The notes below the pieces were generated by a model. The model had not been told where the DNA came from. It searched no databases and worked only from the letters and a program-made list of their open reading frames with translations. From Marinimicrobium sp050113635 (GTDB lineage Bacteria > Pseudomonadota > Gammaproteobacteria > Pseudomonadales > Cellvibrionaceae): a stretch of DNA of 64,000 nucleotides. The number at the start of each line of letters is the position of its first letter. Within the stretch, counting starts at the first letter, position 1. Shown here piece after piece: positions 8,447-16,335 of this stretch. The stretch lies in NCBI RefSeq assembly GCF_050113635.1, contig NZ_JBNJLT010000008.1, positions 1 to 64,000 on the forward strand. The letters are read 5' to 3'. Made by a program: the position numbers and the translations under genes.

Positions 8447-9712
8447 CTATATACCTGCTGGCCGATAAGCCGGTTTTGCGAGTAATAGTTGTGCCGTGCC
8501 AATACTGCGCTCCATAAAACCACCTTCGCAATAGCACAAGTAATAACGCCACATGCGCACGAAACGGTCATCAAAGCCCATGGCCTTGACCTTGCTCAGG
8601 TTGTCTTCAAACGCCATTCGCCAATCACGTAATGTGCGTGCGTAGTGCAGTCCGATATCTTCCATATGAATCAGGTTTAGATCCGTGTGGCGAGCGGTCA
8701 GTCGTGTCATCAAATCCACCGAGGGCAGCGCACCGCCCGGGAAAATATAGCGCTGGATAAAATCCACCGTTTTGCGGGCCCGTTCGTAGCGCTGGTCAGC
8801 AATCGTAATGGCCTGCAACAGCATCAGCCCGTTATCTTTCAAGCGCTGGCTGCACTGCGCAAAATACTCTCGAAAGTGCTCGTGCCCCACCGCCTCAATC
8901 ATCTCCACCGAGACGAGTTTGTCGAACGTCCCGGTCAGCTCGCGGTAATCCTCGAACAACACGGTTACCCGCCCTTGTAACCCCCGGCGCTTCACCTGTT
9001 CGGTCGCGTGTTGCCACTGGGCGTGCGAAATGGTTGTGGTCGTCACCCGGCAGCCGTACTGCTCCGCTGCATATAACGCCAGGCCACCCCACCCGGTGCC
9101 GATTTCCAGCAAGTGATCCTGCTCGGAAAGCGCCAACTTCTCACAAATCCTCTGCAATTTGTAACGCGCCGCCTCCTCCAGTGACGCACCTTTATGGTGA
9201 TAAACAGCAGAGGAATACATCATCCGGGGATCGAGAAATAAACGGAAAAAATCGTTGCCCAGATCGTAATGTGCCGCGATATTTCGTTTCGCGCCCTCTT
9301 TGGAGTTCCGGTTCATCCGCGCGAACAATTTGAGCAACCACTGCCCAAATAAGGACTGGCTCTCATCCATCGCGTCCAGCGCGTCCATATTGCGCACAAA
9401 CAATTGCGTAACGGCAGTTAAATCCGGTGTACTCCAGTAGCCGCTCATGTAGGCTTCACCAGACCCCACGGAGCCGCCAAAAGCAACCTCGGCATAGGCC
9501 ACCGGGTCGTGTACGCGCAACTCGGCCACCAGATCGGTTTGCGCTGGAGATTCACCAAACACGTAACGTTCCTGACCATCAATAACCGTCAGAGCGCCGA
9601 CCCGAAGCTGACCCAGGGTTTTCAGCACCATTCGCTTCGCCAGTGAGAGGCGCCACCCCAGACCTGTTCTGCGGTGTCCTTTTAGCCGGTCAATACTGAA
9701 ATCATGCGACAC
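8447..9712 (-). CDS. Cyclopropane-fatty-acid synthase / UfaM-type S-adenosylmethionine methyltransferase
   Basis: 421-aa Cfa-family enzyme that methylates double bonds of membrane unsaturated fatty acids using SAM. It has the SAM motif LLEIGTGWGG (about 201-210), the upstream IAAHYDLGNDFF segment and a terminal YYLCYCEGGF typical of the family. The GTG at 9712 is preferred because AGAGGT lies 7-8 nt upstream, after the DUF1365 stop. Location with a COG2907 flavoprotein and DUF1365 matches the gene set for light- or singlet-oxygen-induced lipid modification (UfaM in Pseudomonas/Rhodobacter, where furan fatty acids can be formed). Whether the product is cyclopropane, methylated or furan lipid cannot be read from sequence. 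Confidence 0.88.
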   Translation of the reverse strand: MSHDFSIDRLKGHRRTGLGWRLSLAKRMVLKTLGQLRVGALTVIDGQERYVFGESPAQTDLVAELRVHDPVAYAEVAFGGSVGSGEAYMSGYWSTPDLTAVTQLFVRNMDALDAMDESQSLFGQWLLKLFARMNRNSKEGAKRNIAAHYDLGNDFFRLFLDPRMMYSSAVYHHKGASLEEAARYKLQRICEKLALSEQDHLLEIGTGWGGLALYAAEQYGCRVTTTTISHAQWQHATEQVKRRGLQGRVTVLFEDYRELTGTFDKLVSVEMIEAVGHEHFREYFAQCSQRLKDNGLMLLQAITIADQRYERARKTVDFIQRYIFPGGALPSVDLMTRLTARHTDLNLIHMEDIGLHYARTLRDWRMAFEDNLSKVKAMGFDDRFVRMWRYYLCYCEGGFMERSIGTAQLLLAKPAYRPAGI

Positions 9713-9728
9713 AAAAAATACCTCTTGA

Positions 9729-10505
9729 TCAGAGCGTAATATGAGTAGTGGCCGTCCGCTCATCGGAGGCCCGGCGATGCGGATAATAAGGAGTGCCCTT
9801 CAATTTGAGTTTCAAAGCCTGCCAGTAAATCAACACCGGCACTTTGAGCGTCAACCAGGGCTGACGCCACAACAAGCGGTTCATATACGCCGCCGACCAG
9901 TCGGTGCGATTCAGGGAAAGTGTGGCATCCATATGCGTTAATCCATCCTTCTCATTTTCCATATGCACCAGCAAGTGATTGGCAGGCGCGGTGCTGACCC
10001 AGCGATAGTGCATATCCAGAGGGTTAAACGGCGAAACATGAAACGTTTTATCGAACCCGAGCCGGCTTTTACCGGTCTTCGGATTACAGGGAATCAAATA
10101 GCACTGCCGCTCGTTCCACGGGGTATTATTCACTTGCGCCAGAATACAGGATGGCTTCTCCGAGTCGGGCGCGAAGCAGTAGTAAAACGACACCGGGTTG
10201 AAGCAAAACCCCCATTGCCGCAGATTCGTCAACAGCCGAACGGCACCGCCCGGCCATTCTCCGCCCTGGCGCAACACCTCGGTTTTAACCGCCTCTTTCA
10301 GGTTTTCAGTGGTGGGGGCTAGATAATCCTCCCGTCGAAACCATCCGAGATTGCGACGATTAAAAGACCACAGCCGCATGCCCTCGAACAGCGTCGGCAA
10401 TTCGTCCAGGTCCAGATAAAACAGCGTAGAACGATAACCAAACGCGTGCTCCGTCGGCCAAAAGCGCCGGTGACGCACCCAACCTGAATAGATGGCGCTG
10501 TTCAT
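9729..10505 (-). CDS. DUF1365 family protein (COG3496)
   Basis: 258 aa. The family pattern is clear: IYSGWVRHRRFWPTEHAFGY at the start, then FLDLDEL, RLLTNLRQWGFCFNPVSFYYC and KTFHVSPFNPLDMHYRW. The biochemical role is unsettled; members sit beside COG2907 flavoproteins and Cfa-type methyltransferases and are probably part of the same lipid pathway. The ATG at 10505 overlaps the flavoprotein stop (TAATG). Full length. Confidence 0.88.
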   Translation of the reverse strand: MNSAIYSGWVRHRRFWPTEHAFGYRSTLFYLDLDELPTLFEGMRLWSFNRRNLGWFRREDYLAPTTENLKEAVKTEVLRQGGEWPGGAVRLLTNLRQWGFCFNPVSFYYCFAPDSEKPSCILAQVNNTPWNERQCYLIPCNPKTGKSRLGFDKTFHVSPFNPLDMHYRWVSTAPANHLLVHMENEKDGLTHMDATLSLNRTDWSAAYMNRLLWRQPWLTLKVPVLIYWQALKLKLKGTPYYPHRRASDERTATTHITL

Positions 10506-11779
10506 TAAAAAGGAACTCCCATTGCTTCCGCCACCCGAATCCCGGAACCCACACCATCCTCGTGGAAACCGTTGCGCCAATAGGCGCCGCAATAATGCGT
10601 GTGGTTAATCCCGCTGATTTCGCTCCAGCGCGCCTGTGCGGCGACGCTGCGTTGGTTGAAAACGGGATGACTGTAGGCGTAACGGCCCAGAATCCGGGAC
10701 GTATCAATCCACGGCGTGGCGTTTACACTGACGCAGAGCGTCTCCGGGCAATTCAGTTGCTGCAGGATATTCATGTTGTACGTCAACACGGCCTGTTCGT
10801 CCTGCCCCGGTACCATGCGGTAATTCCAGCTGGCCCACGCCGCCTTGGCGTGCGGCAGAATACGCGCGTCGGTATGCAAAGTGACATCGTTTTCCTGGTA
10901 GGGAATTGAAGACAGAATGTCATATTCACTGGTGCTCGGGTCAGCCAGAATTTTCAACGCCTGATCGCTGTGGCAGGCGAGCACAACCTCGTCAAAATGC
11001 TGGTCGCCAAAGCGTTCAGTACGCACCGACACCCCGCCGTCAACCCGCTGGATGCGTTCGACCGGACAGTTGGTAAACATTTGTCCGATCACGCGCCGGG
11101 TCAATGGTTCGAGGTAGGCGCGTGACCCGCCCGCGACGGTATACCACTGGGGCTGATCATTGACGGTCAGCAAGCCATGGTTATGAAAGAATCGGATAAA
11201 AAACAATAGCGGAACGTCCGCCGCGCCGGTTAGCCCGGACGACCAAATGGCGGATACCATCGGTAAAATGTAATGCTGCCGAAAGAACTCACTGTATTGC
11301 TCACGCTCCAGAAAATCGCCCAGCGTGAGGTCCGGGTCAATGTCCCGTTGCTCGTGCAGTTCCGTGCAGCGGCGATTGAATCTCAGAATTTCTCTCAGCA
11401 TTCGCCAGTGAGATGGGCTGAACAGATTACTTTTTCGCGCAAACAGCCCACGCAGGCCCGTTCCACTGTACTCGTAACCGGTGTCCGGCACCGACACACT
11501 GAACCCCATATCGGTGGGCTGACTGAGCACACCGAGCCGGGACAGCAACTTGATGAAATTGGGGTACGTCCGATCATTAAAGACAATAAAGCCCGTATCG
11601 ACCGCCCAGCGACGCCCCGCCACCTCCACCTCTTTGGTGGCTGTGTGTCCCCCTATTTCGGGACCGGCTTCAAATACGGTGACCGAATGACGTTTAGCCA
11701 GCAAATGCGCCGTGGTCAATCCGCTGATACCGGAGCCGATTACGGCAATATGTCTGGGCGTCGCCCAATCGTTATCCAT
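10505..11779 (-). CDS. FAD-dependent amine-oxidase-fold oxidoreductase (COG2907; UfaD-like)
   Basis: 424-aa flavoprotein. The dinucleotide-binding site is IAVIGSGISGLTTAHLLA (about 11-28), followed by FEAGPEIGGHT, the GG-doublet of the amine oxidase/desaturase superfamily. COG2907 members accompany Cfa-like methyltransferases, and UfaD of this type dehydrogenates methylated fatty acids on the way to furan fatty acids. The ATG at 11779 overlaps the upstream SDR stop as ATGA. Substrate is inferred from context only. Confidence 0.85.
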   Translation of the reverse strand: MDNDWATPRHIAVIGSGISGLTTAHLLAKRHSVTVFEAGPEIGGHTATKEVEVAGRRWAVDTGFIVFNDRTYPNFIKLLSRLGVLSQPTDMGFSVSVPDTGYEYSGTGLRGLFARKSNLFSPSHWRMLREILRFNRRCTELHEQRDIDPDLTLGDFLEREQYSEFFRQHYILPMVSAIWSSGLTGAADVPLLFFIRFFHNHGLLTVNDQPQWYTVAGGSRAYLEPLTRRVIGQMFTNCPVERIQRVDGGVSVRTERFGDQHFDEVVLACHSDQALKILADPSTSEYDILSSIPYQENDVTLHTDARILPHAKAAWASWNYRMVPGQDEQAVLTYNMNILQQLNCPETLCVSVNATPWIDTSRILGRYAYSHPVFNQRSVAAQARWSEISGINHTHYCGAYWRNGFHEDGVGSGIRVAEAMGVPF

Positions 11780-12147
11780 CAACCTTTCACCATTTTTTTC
11801 AACAAATGAGTTTGAACGCTTTTTGGCAACCAGCCAATAACCCGCATCAGCCAGACCAGTTGCCATGGAAACTGGATAACATTCCGGCCACGGGCCATAC
11901 CATCGGCAATATAATCCGCGGCGGCCTCCGCCTCCTGCAAAAAAGGCATCTCGAAGTCGTTGCGATCCGTCAGATCCGCCGCCAGAACAAACCCGTTCTC
12001 CGGGTAATCTTTGACAACGTCGGCCAGCGTTTGCTCTGATCGTGCCGATACAATGACCTTGTGCCCGTCCGCGAGAAGGCGACGGGCGAGCGCGGCACCA
12101 ATACCGGATGACGCGCCGGTAACCCAGATCCACCGTGACTCATTCAT
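11779..12147 (-). pseudogene. Internally deleted short-chain dehydrogenase
   Basis: 122 aa, about half the usual 240-260 of the SDR family. Residues 1-65 are a normal Rossmann start (WVTGASSGIGAALARRLL, later LAADLTDR). The sequence then jumps to what is normally the C-terminal end (MPFLQEAEAAADYI, GRNVIQFPWQLVWLMRVIGW). The central part with the catalytic Ser and YxxxK is missing, yet the frame is intact. It therefore cannot be an active SDR. Start and stop overlaps with photolyase and the flavoprotein are preserved, so the deletion keeps operon coupling. Confidence 0.75.
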
Positions 12148-13610
12148 GATCGTTCTCCACTCGGCGCTTCCGAGTTAAGTGACTTGAACAGTTCTATGGT
12201 TTTCTTCCGGCTGGCTTTCAAATCCACCATAGGTTCGGGGTAACCCTTCGTGGGAGGCGGCTGATGGATTTCTTTCTCGGATAACCCAGCAAGCTCCGGA
12301 ACGTACCGGCGAATAAATTCACCCTTCGGGTCAAACCGCTCAGACTGCGTGACAGGGTTGAATATGCGAAAGTACGGGGCTGCGTCTGTACCGGTGGACG
12401 CACTCCACTGCCAACCCCCGTTATTCGCCGCGAAGTCTCCATCGATGAGCTGCGACATAAACCACGCCTCTCCCTTGCGCCAGTCAATACGCAGATTCTT
12501 GGTCAGGAACATGGCCACCACCATGCGCAGGCGGTTGTGCATCCAGCCAGTGTCCTTAAGCTGCCGCATGGCGGCGTCAATGATCGGGATACCGGTATCG
12601 CCCTGCTGCCAGCAATCCAGATCTTCATCGCTGCTTCTCCAGGGGAATCGATCCGTGTGGGGTTGCAAGGGTTTGTGACGGCAAACCTGAGGAAAGTCCA
12701 CGGTGACGTGCTGGTAGAAATCCCGCCAGACCAGTTCACTAATCCATGTTTCCACGCCTTCATCGCCTTGCCAGTTCTCTCCGTTGGCCGCCAGAGCGGC
12801 ATTAAGGCATTGGCGCGGTGACAGACTGCCCACGGCCAAATAAGGGGATAATAAAGAGGTTCCCGATTGCGCCGGAAAGTCTCTGGTCTTTTTGTAGTCA
12901 AGAATCGCGTTATAGTCGTGAATCGCGCCATCCGTAAATGTTTTCAAACGTTTGAGGGCAACATCTTCTCCCGCCGGCCACAGACTGGACAGATCCCGTA
13001 GCGCCAGATCTGTGAATAACGTATCCGGGCGGTGGCCGCGATCTTTCACCTCACCGGTTTCCTCCGGCTGACGGGCGGGCAAGCCATGCGGCTGAGCCAA
13101 TTGGGAGGATGCCAATTCCAACCAGCGGCGCTTAAAGGCCGTAAACACTTGATAGGGTTCACCCTGTCCGTTGCGAACCTTGCCCGGCGGCAAGATCACC
13201 CGGTCGTGGAACCGTTTAAAGCGGATCCCCTCACGGCGACACGCTTCCGCCACCGCACGATCCCGCGCCAGCTCGTCCACCGGATATTCGGCATTGAAAA
13301 ACAACTGCTCACAGCCTTCCTTTTGAGCAAGCTTCAATAGCTTCGATGGAATGCTGTCGGGTTTGGCTACCCGCAACAGCACCAGCGGAATGTGTCGTTT
13401 CCCCAGGTCCCGATTCAATAGCTCGAGATGTCGCCGGATAAAATCCAGGCGTGCGGCGCCAGTGATGTGTTGCTTGATGAACTGCTCGCACAATACGTAA
13501 ACCGCCACTACCCCGCAGCGAGGTTCTGCCGCGTGAAACAGGGCGGGATTATCCCGAAGCCGCAAATCGTTGCGCAGCCACACCAGTGTTCGCCCCCGAG
13601 CGCTTGTCAT
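12144..13610 (-). CDS. phrB: Deoxyribodipyrimidine photolyase (class I CPD photolyase)
   Basis: 488-aa light-driven repair enzyme for cyclobutane pyrimidine dimers. It has the N-terminal antenna domain (TLVWLRNDLRLRDNPAL) and the FAD-binding helical domain with GIPIIDAAMRQL, WMHNRLRMVVAMFL and the photolyase signature around WSASTGTDAAPYFRIFNP. Length and motifs fit bacterial class I enzymes. It lies in the light-response operon between the SnoaL-like gene and the SDR remnant, with short overlaps on both sides. Confidence 0.95.
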   Translation of the reverse strand: MTSARGRTLVWLRNDLRLRDNPALFHAAEPRCGVVAVYVLCEQFIKQHITGAARLDFIRRHLELLNRDLGKRHIPLVLLRVAKPDSIPSKLLKLAQKEGCEQLFFNAEYPVDELARDRAVAEACRREGIRFKRFHDRVILPPGKVRNGQGEPYQVFTAFKRRWLELASSQLAQPHGLPARQPEETGEVKDRGHRPDTLFTDLALRDLSSLWPAGEDVALKRLKTFTDGAIHDYNAILDYKKTRDFPAQSGTSLLSPYLAVGSLSPRQCLNAALAANGENWQGDEGVETWISELVWRDFYQHVTVDFPQVCRHKPLQPHTDRFPWRSSDEDLDCWQQGDTGIPIIDAAMRQLKDTGWMHNRLRMVVAMFLTKNLRIDWRKGEAWFMSQLIDGDFAANNGGWQWSASTGTDAAPYFRIFNPVTQSERFDPKGEFIRRYVPELAGLSEKEIHQPPPTKGYPEPMVDLKASRKKTIELFKSLNSEAPSGERS

Positions 13611-14035
13611 TATCCCTCCAAACGCGACTTGATTTGACGAATCACAAAGCCGAGGACCGGCACATGCTCATACAACATTGTCCCGACGTCGTAATAATCG
13701 CGGTGATAGACAACCTTCTCATCCACTTTTAAATGGCTGCTACCATCGAGGGTCAGGGTTTTACCGCCCTTCAGTCGGGCGTGGCGATAGGTCATGGTCC
13801 ACACCAGCACCACTTTTCCCGGCACTTCAATGCGGTCATTAAATGCAAAACGACACTCCTCCAGCCCCTCCATTAATCCACCGAAATACCGGCGCAAATC
13901 CGGTAGTCCTTCCACCTTGTGGATCGGGTCCTGAAACACGATATTTTTATCGTAAATTTCCTCGAGAGACTCGATCAGCGCCGGGTCAAAATGTTCATAA
14001 TGCTTCATCAAGCGATCAACCACGGACATCGTCAT
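13610..14035 (-). CDS. SnoaL/NTF2-like protein
   Basis: 141 aa with the cone-shaped NTF2/SnoaL fold pattern: long first helix region (LIESLEEIYDKNIVFQDPIHKVEG), DLRRYFGGLMEG, then strands ending in HLKVDEKVVYHRDYYDVGTMLY. Members are common between MerR/LitR regulators and photolyases in light-response clusters. No catalytic activity has been assigned to this subgroup as far as I know. Start overlaps the merR stop by 4 bp. Confidence 0.82.
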   Translation of the reverse strand: MTMSVVDRLMKHYEHFDPALIESLEEIYDKNIVFQDPIHKVEGLPDLRRYFGGLMEGLEECRFAFNDRIEVPGKVVLVWTMTYRHARLKGGKTLTLDGSSHLKVDEKVVYHRDYYDVGTMLYEHVPVLGFVIRQIKSRLEG

Positions 14036-14964
14036 GTTCTCTCTACTCCATCACCGTTAATACTCGAACTGTTTGATTTCAGGCGGGCGGACAAGGCGCC
14101 ACATACCTCACCAACACGCTCCCCAAGACACCGCCCCGCAAGATCAGCTGACGCCAACCTGACTTGACGTCCCGCAAGCCAGATCGGCACATCAAGTTGG
14201 CGAGTCAGTTCCCGAAGCTGGCCTTCCAACCCAGCCGCAGGAGGAGTGTCCGACAGCAGTACCAACGCCGAGGGTGAATATTGCTCCACGACATACACCC
14301 ATTCAGCCTGTGGCAGCGAGCTGAAACAGTCCACCTCGGCTGTGTTTACGCTAAGCGCGCAGGCCAGGATCATCGACACTACACGGTCAGTCGATTGCCC
14401 GGTATCAATCAGTAACACACGCGGCAGACGCGGCGATGGCGGGCGACGATAGAACGCCGACGCAAAATGCCCGGTCAGTACACGTTCGAACAGTTCCAGC
14501 CGGGCCGCACTGCCAAACGTTGGCTGACGGCGATCACGTTCATCGCGTAACTGATCCAGCATTGGCCGCAGGCTATGGTCGGCCAGTACTTCCAGGGGAT
14601 ACTCCCCCGTGGCCTGCATCAACCAGTTCTCCAGCGCCCGACGATTTAACGCACGAATGTCCTGCCCCAGCCGATTCAGCACATCAGCCCAGCGATCATC
14701 CATCGCTTGTGGAGCGTCCTCGCCTTCCAGCAATGCCCGTATTTGCCCCACGGATACCCCGCGCTTCAGCCAGAGCTGTATGGCTTCGACGCGATCAATG
14801 TCCGAGGGCCGATACAAGCGATGCCCTTTCGATGTGCGCTCCGGCTTAAGCAGCCCATAACGGCGCTCCCAGGCACGCAAGGTAACGGTGTTAACGCCGG
14901 TGCGCTCGGCCACACAACGAATCGGCAGGCGCTCCTCCGATGAACTCATGTCTGATGAACTCAT
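14032..14964 (-). CDS. MerR-family regulator of the LitR/CarH/PplR group, cobalamin residues missing
   Basis: 310 aa. Residues about 12-80 are a MerR winged-helix DNA-binding domain (VNTVTLRAWERRYGLLKPERTSKGHRLY). The rest aligns by layout with the helical bundle plus Rossmann domain of B12-dependent photoreceptors. The W and EH residues of the bundle are absent (LDQLRDERDRR...AARLEL, 136-158), and the ExH ligand loop is replaced by TGQSTDR (188-194). It probably represses its own operon through the repeats at 15948-16017, but by a signal other than directly bound adenosylcobalamin. Confidence 0.8.
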   Translation of the reverse strand: MSSSDMSSSEERLPIRCVAERTGVNTVTLRAWERRYGLLKPERTSKGHRLYRPSDIDRVEAIQLWLKRGVSVGQIRALLEGEDAPQAMDDRWADVLNRLGQDIRALNRRALENWLMQATGEYPLEVLADHSLRPMLDQLRDERDRRQPTFGSAARLELFERVLTGHFASAFYRRPPSPRLPRVLLIDTGQSTDRVVSMILACALSVNTAEVDCFSSLPQAEWVYVVEQYSPSALVLLSDTPPAAGLEGQLRELTRQLDVPIWLAGRQVRLASADLAGRCLGERVGEVCGALSARLKSNSSSINGDGVERT

Positions 14965-14969
14965 GTTTC

Positions 14970-15938
14970 TTAACTCACATTGGCATTACGCAGCCCCAGC
15001 TTTTCCGGGTGAGGCGCCCAGAACGTCTGGCGTTGCAAATAAGGGTTATCCACTTTGCGCAAATAATGCTTCAGCAGCGTCAACGGCACGACCAGAGGCA
15101 CCTCACCTTGCCGGTAAGATTCAATCACCTCCGACAATTCCTCGTTTTCCGAACCGCTGAGCAGATCACTCAGATAGCCCCGCAAATGCATCATGGTGTT
15201 GGTATTTCCCTTGCGGGTGGCGTGATGGCTCAACGCCTCCATAAATGTTTCCAGGAACGTCTGGCAGAGCGTGTCGATATTCGTCGCCCCGGCCTTCGCG
15301 ACCAGCCGTCCCAGCGCCTGATAGCCCGGCACGTGGTGGGCCATCACCTGATATTTATAACGGGAGTAAAAATCCACCAGCCGTGCTGGCGTTGGCTCGA
15401 ACGCCACAGACTGCTTCCAGTCCTGATAGGCAAACACGCGGGTGATAAAGTTATCCCGCAAGCCCGCATCCGTTAACCGACCCGCCTCTTCCACCGGCAG
15501 CAACGGGTGCAACGCCATCAGGCGCTCGGCGTAAGCGCCGACACCGTCGTTATCCTGGGGATAGCCGTTCTCGCGGTATCGCTTCATTCGAAATGCGCCG
15601 CAACTGGGGGAGTTCTGCATGAAAATATACCCGCAGATATCCGGCATCCGCGCCAGCGCCTTATCCGCCTCCGCCGCCAGAGCCTCCGTCACATCCAGCG
15701 CCTCATTCTCCACGCCACGAACACGGGTGCCGTTATCGGTCGCCACCAAACGAATGGGCTTTCGGGGAATACCCAGCCCGATCAACACTTCAGGGCATAC
15801 GGGTCTATACTCGAAATACTGGCTCATCACATCGGTCAAAAACCGATTGCGCTTGTGACCACCATCAAAACGAACCGGCTCTCCCAGCAGGCACTCGCTG
15901 ATACCCACGGGAATTTTCTCCTGCACAGCGGTTTCCAT
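14970..15938 (-). CDS. DUF523-DUF1722 fusion protein (TudS-like domain plus YbgA domain)
   Basis: 322 aa. The DUF523 half has the three cysteine motifs SECLLG (C16), RPVCPEV (C48) and NSPSCG (C113), expected to hold a [4Fe-4S] cluster as in the thiouracil desulfidase TudS. The DUF1722/YbgA half covers about 190-310 (YKYQVMAHHVPGYQALGRLV). E. coli ybgA lies beside phr, and the link with photolyase is repeated here. The ATG at 15938 is preferred to one 135 bp upstream: AAGGGGCG precedes it, and the longer form would read through two operator/promoter units. It is first gene of the operon. Confidence 0.85.
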   Translation of the reverse strand: METAVQEKIPVGISECLLGEPVRFDGGHKRNRFLTDVMSQYFEYRPVCPEVLIGLGIPRKPIRLVATDNGTRVRGVENEALDVTEALAAEADKALARMPDICGYIFMQNSPSCGAFRMKRYRENGYPQDNDGVGAYAERLMALHPLLPVEEAGRLTDAGLRDNFITRVFAYQDWKQSVAFEPTPARLVDFYSRYKYQVMAHHVPGYQALGRLVAKAGATNIDTLCQTFLETFMEALSHHATRKGNTNTMMHLRGYLSDLLSGSENEELSEVIESYRQGEVPLVVPLTLLKHYLRKVDNPYLQRQTFWAPHPEKLGLRNANVS

Positions 15939-15946
15939 AGACGCCC

Positions 15947-16017
15947 CTTGTACAATATTTTGCGACTTGTATAAGTTATAGAGGCGTTTATTGTACAAAT
16001 CAAGGGCGTTTGTATAA
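15947..16017 (-). promoter_or_regulatory. Tandem LitR/PplR-like operators overlapping two promoters
   Basis: Four near-identical 8-mers alternate: TTGTACAA (15948-15955), TTGTATAA (15967-15974), TTGTACAA (15991-15998), TTGTATAA (16010-16017). They form two units with identical internal spacing (TGTACA-13 bp-TGTATA), 43 bp apart. On the minus strand each unit reads TATACA-N13-TGTACA, close to the T(G/A)TACA-N12-TGTACA site I recall for PplR/LitR regulators. Each unit also holds a promoter-like pair: TTATAC (-35), 16 bp, then TACAAT (15990-15995) or TACAAG (15947-15952). Binding would block RNA polymerase, fitting autorepression by the MerR protein. Confidence 0.72.
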
Positions 16018-16121
16018 CTTTTGATGTTAGCCGTTCTGCTTAAATGCACTTTGGAGGGGATAGTGTCCACCAATTGGTGGTTGGGCGGGGCGTGGCCTGC
16101 GAGTTGAAGTTGGGGGCTGCC

Positions 16122-16223
16122 GCCTGCCAGTGAGGGGGTTGAAAACTCTTGGAGGCATGGATGCCGACATGAAGCCTACATGGATGTATTTACGGCGGGT
16201 TTTCAACCCCCTCACTGGCAGGC
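16122..16223 (+). repeat. Palindromic intergenic element, copy 1 (variable arms, conserved core)
   Basis: Perfectly complementary 25-bp arms (16122-16146 and 16199-16223) enclose a 52-bp core (16147-16198) that begins TCTTGGAGGCATGGATGCCG. The core holds two mini-hairpins, GGCA-TGGA-TGCC (16154-16165) and TACA-TGGA-TGTA (16177-16188). The core is 46/52 identical to that of the element at 26341, whereas the arms are unrelated. It lies between the cysB 3' end and the promoter of the photoprotection operon. No protein-coding capacity is credible; translated segments here are artefacts of the repeat. Confidence 0.85.
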
Positions 16224-16258
16224 TCCCAAGCTCTCCTACAGCGCCCCTACCCCACAAC

Positions 16259-16286
16259 CAAAAAAGCCTGGCTAAAACCAGGCTTT
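16259..16286 (-). terminator. Rho-independent terminator of cysB
   Basis: On the minus strand AAAGCCTGG and its complement form a stem around TTTTA. A run of six T residues follows (the A-run at 16260-16265 on the plus strand). It lies about 50 bp after the cysB stop and is oriented to end cysB transcription. A clear intrinsic terminator. Confidence 0.88.
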
Positions 16287-16335
16287 AAGGGAGACAAACT
16301 CATTATTTGACGGGGTATCTAATCGAGTATCCAAA

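Noticed and set aside
15948..16017. Short phased repeats as a possible CRISPR remnant or iteron
   Set aside because: Boxes are only 8 bp, overlap promoters and fit regulator sites; no spacers, cas or replication genes.
16027..16257. 76-codon open frame over repeat copy 1
   Set aside because: Translation of a palindromic repeat; the similar residues in the frame over copy 2 come from the shared core, not from a protein family.
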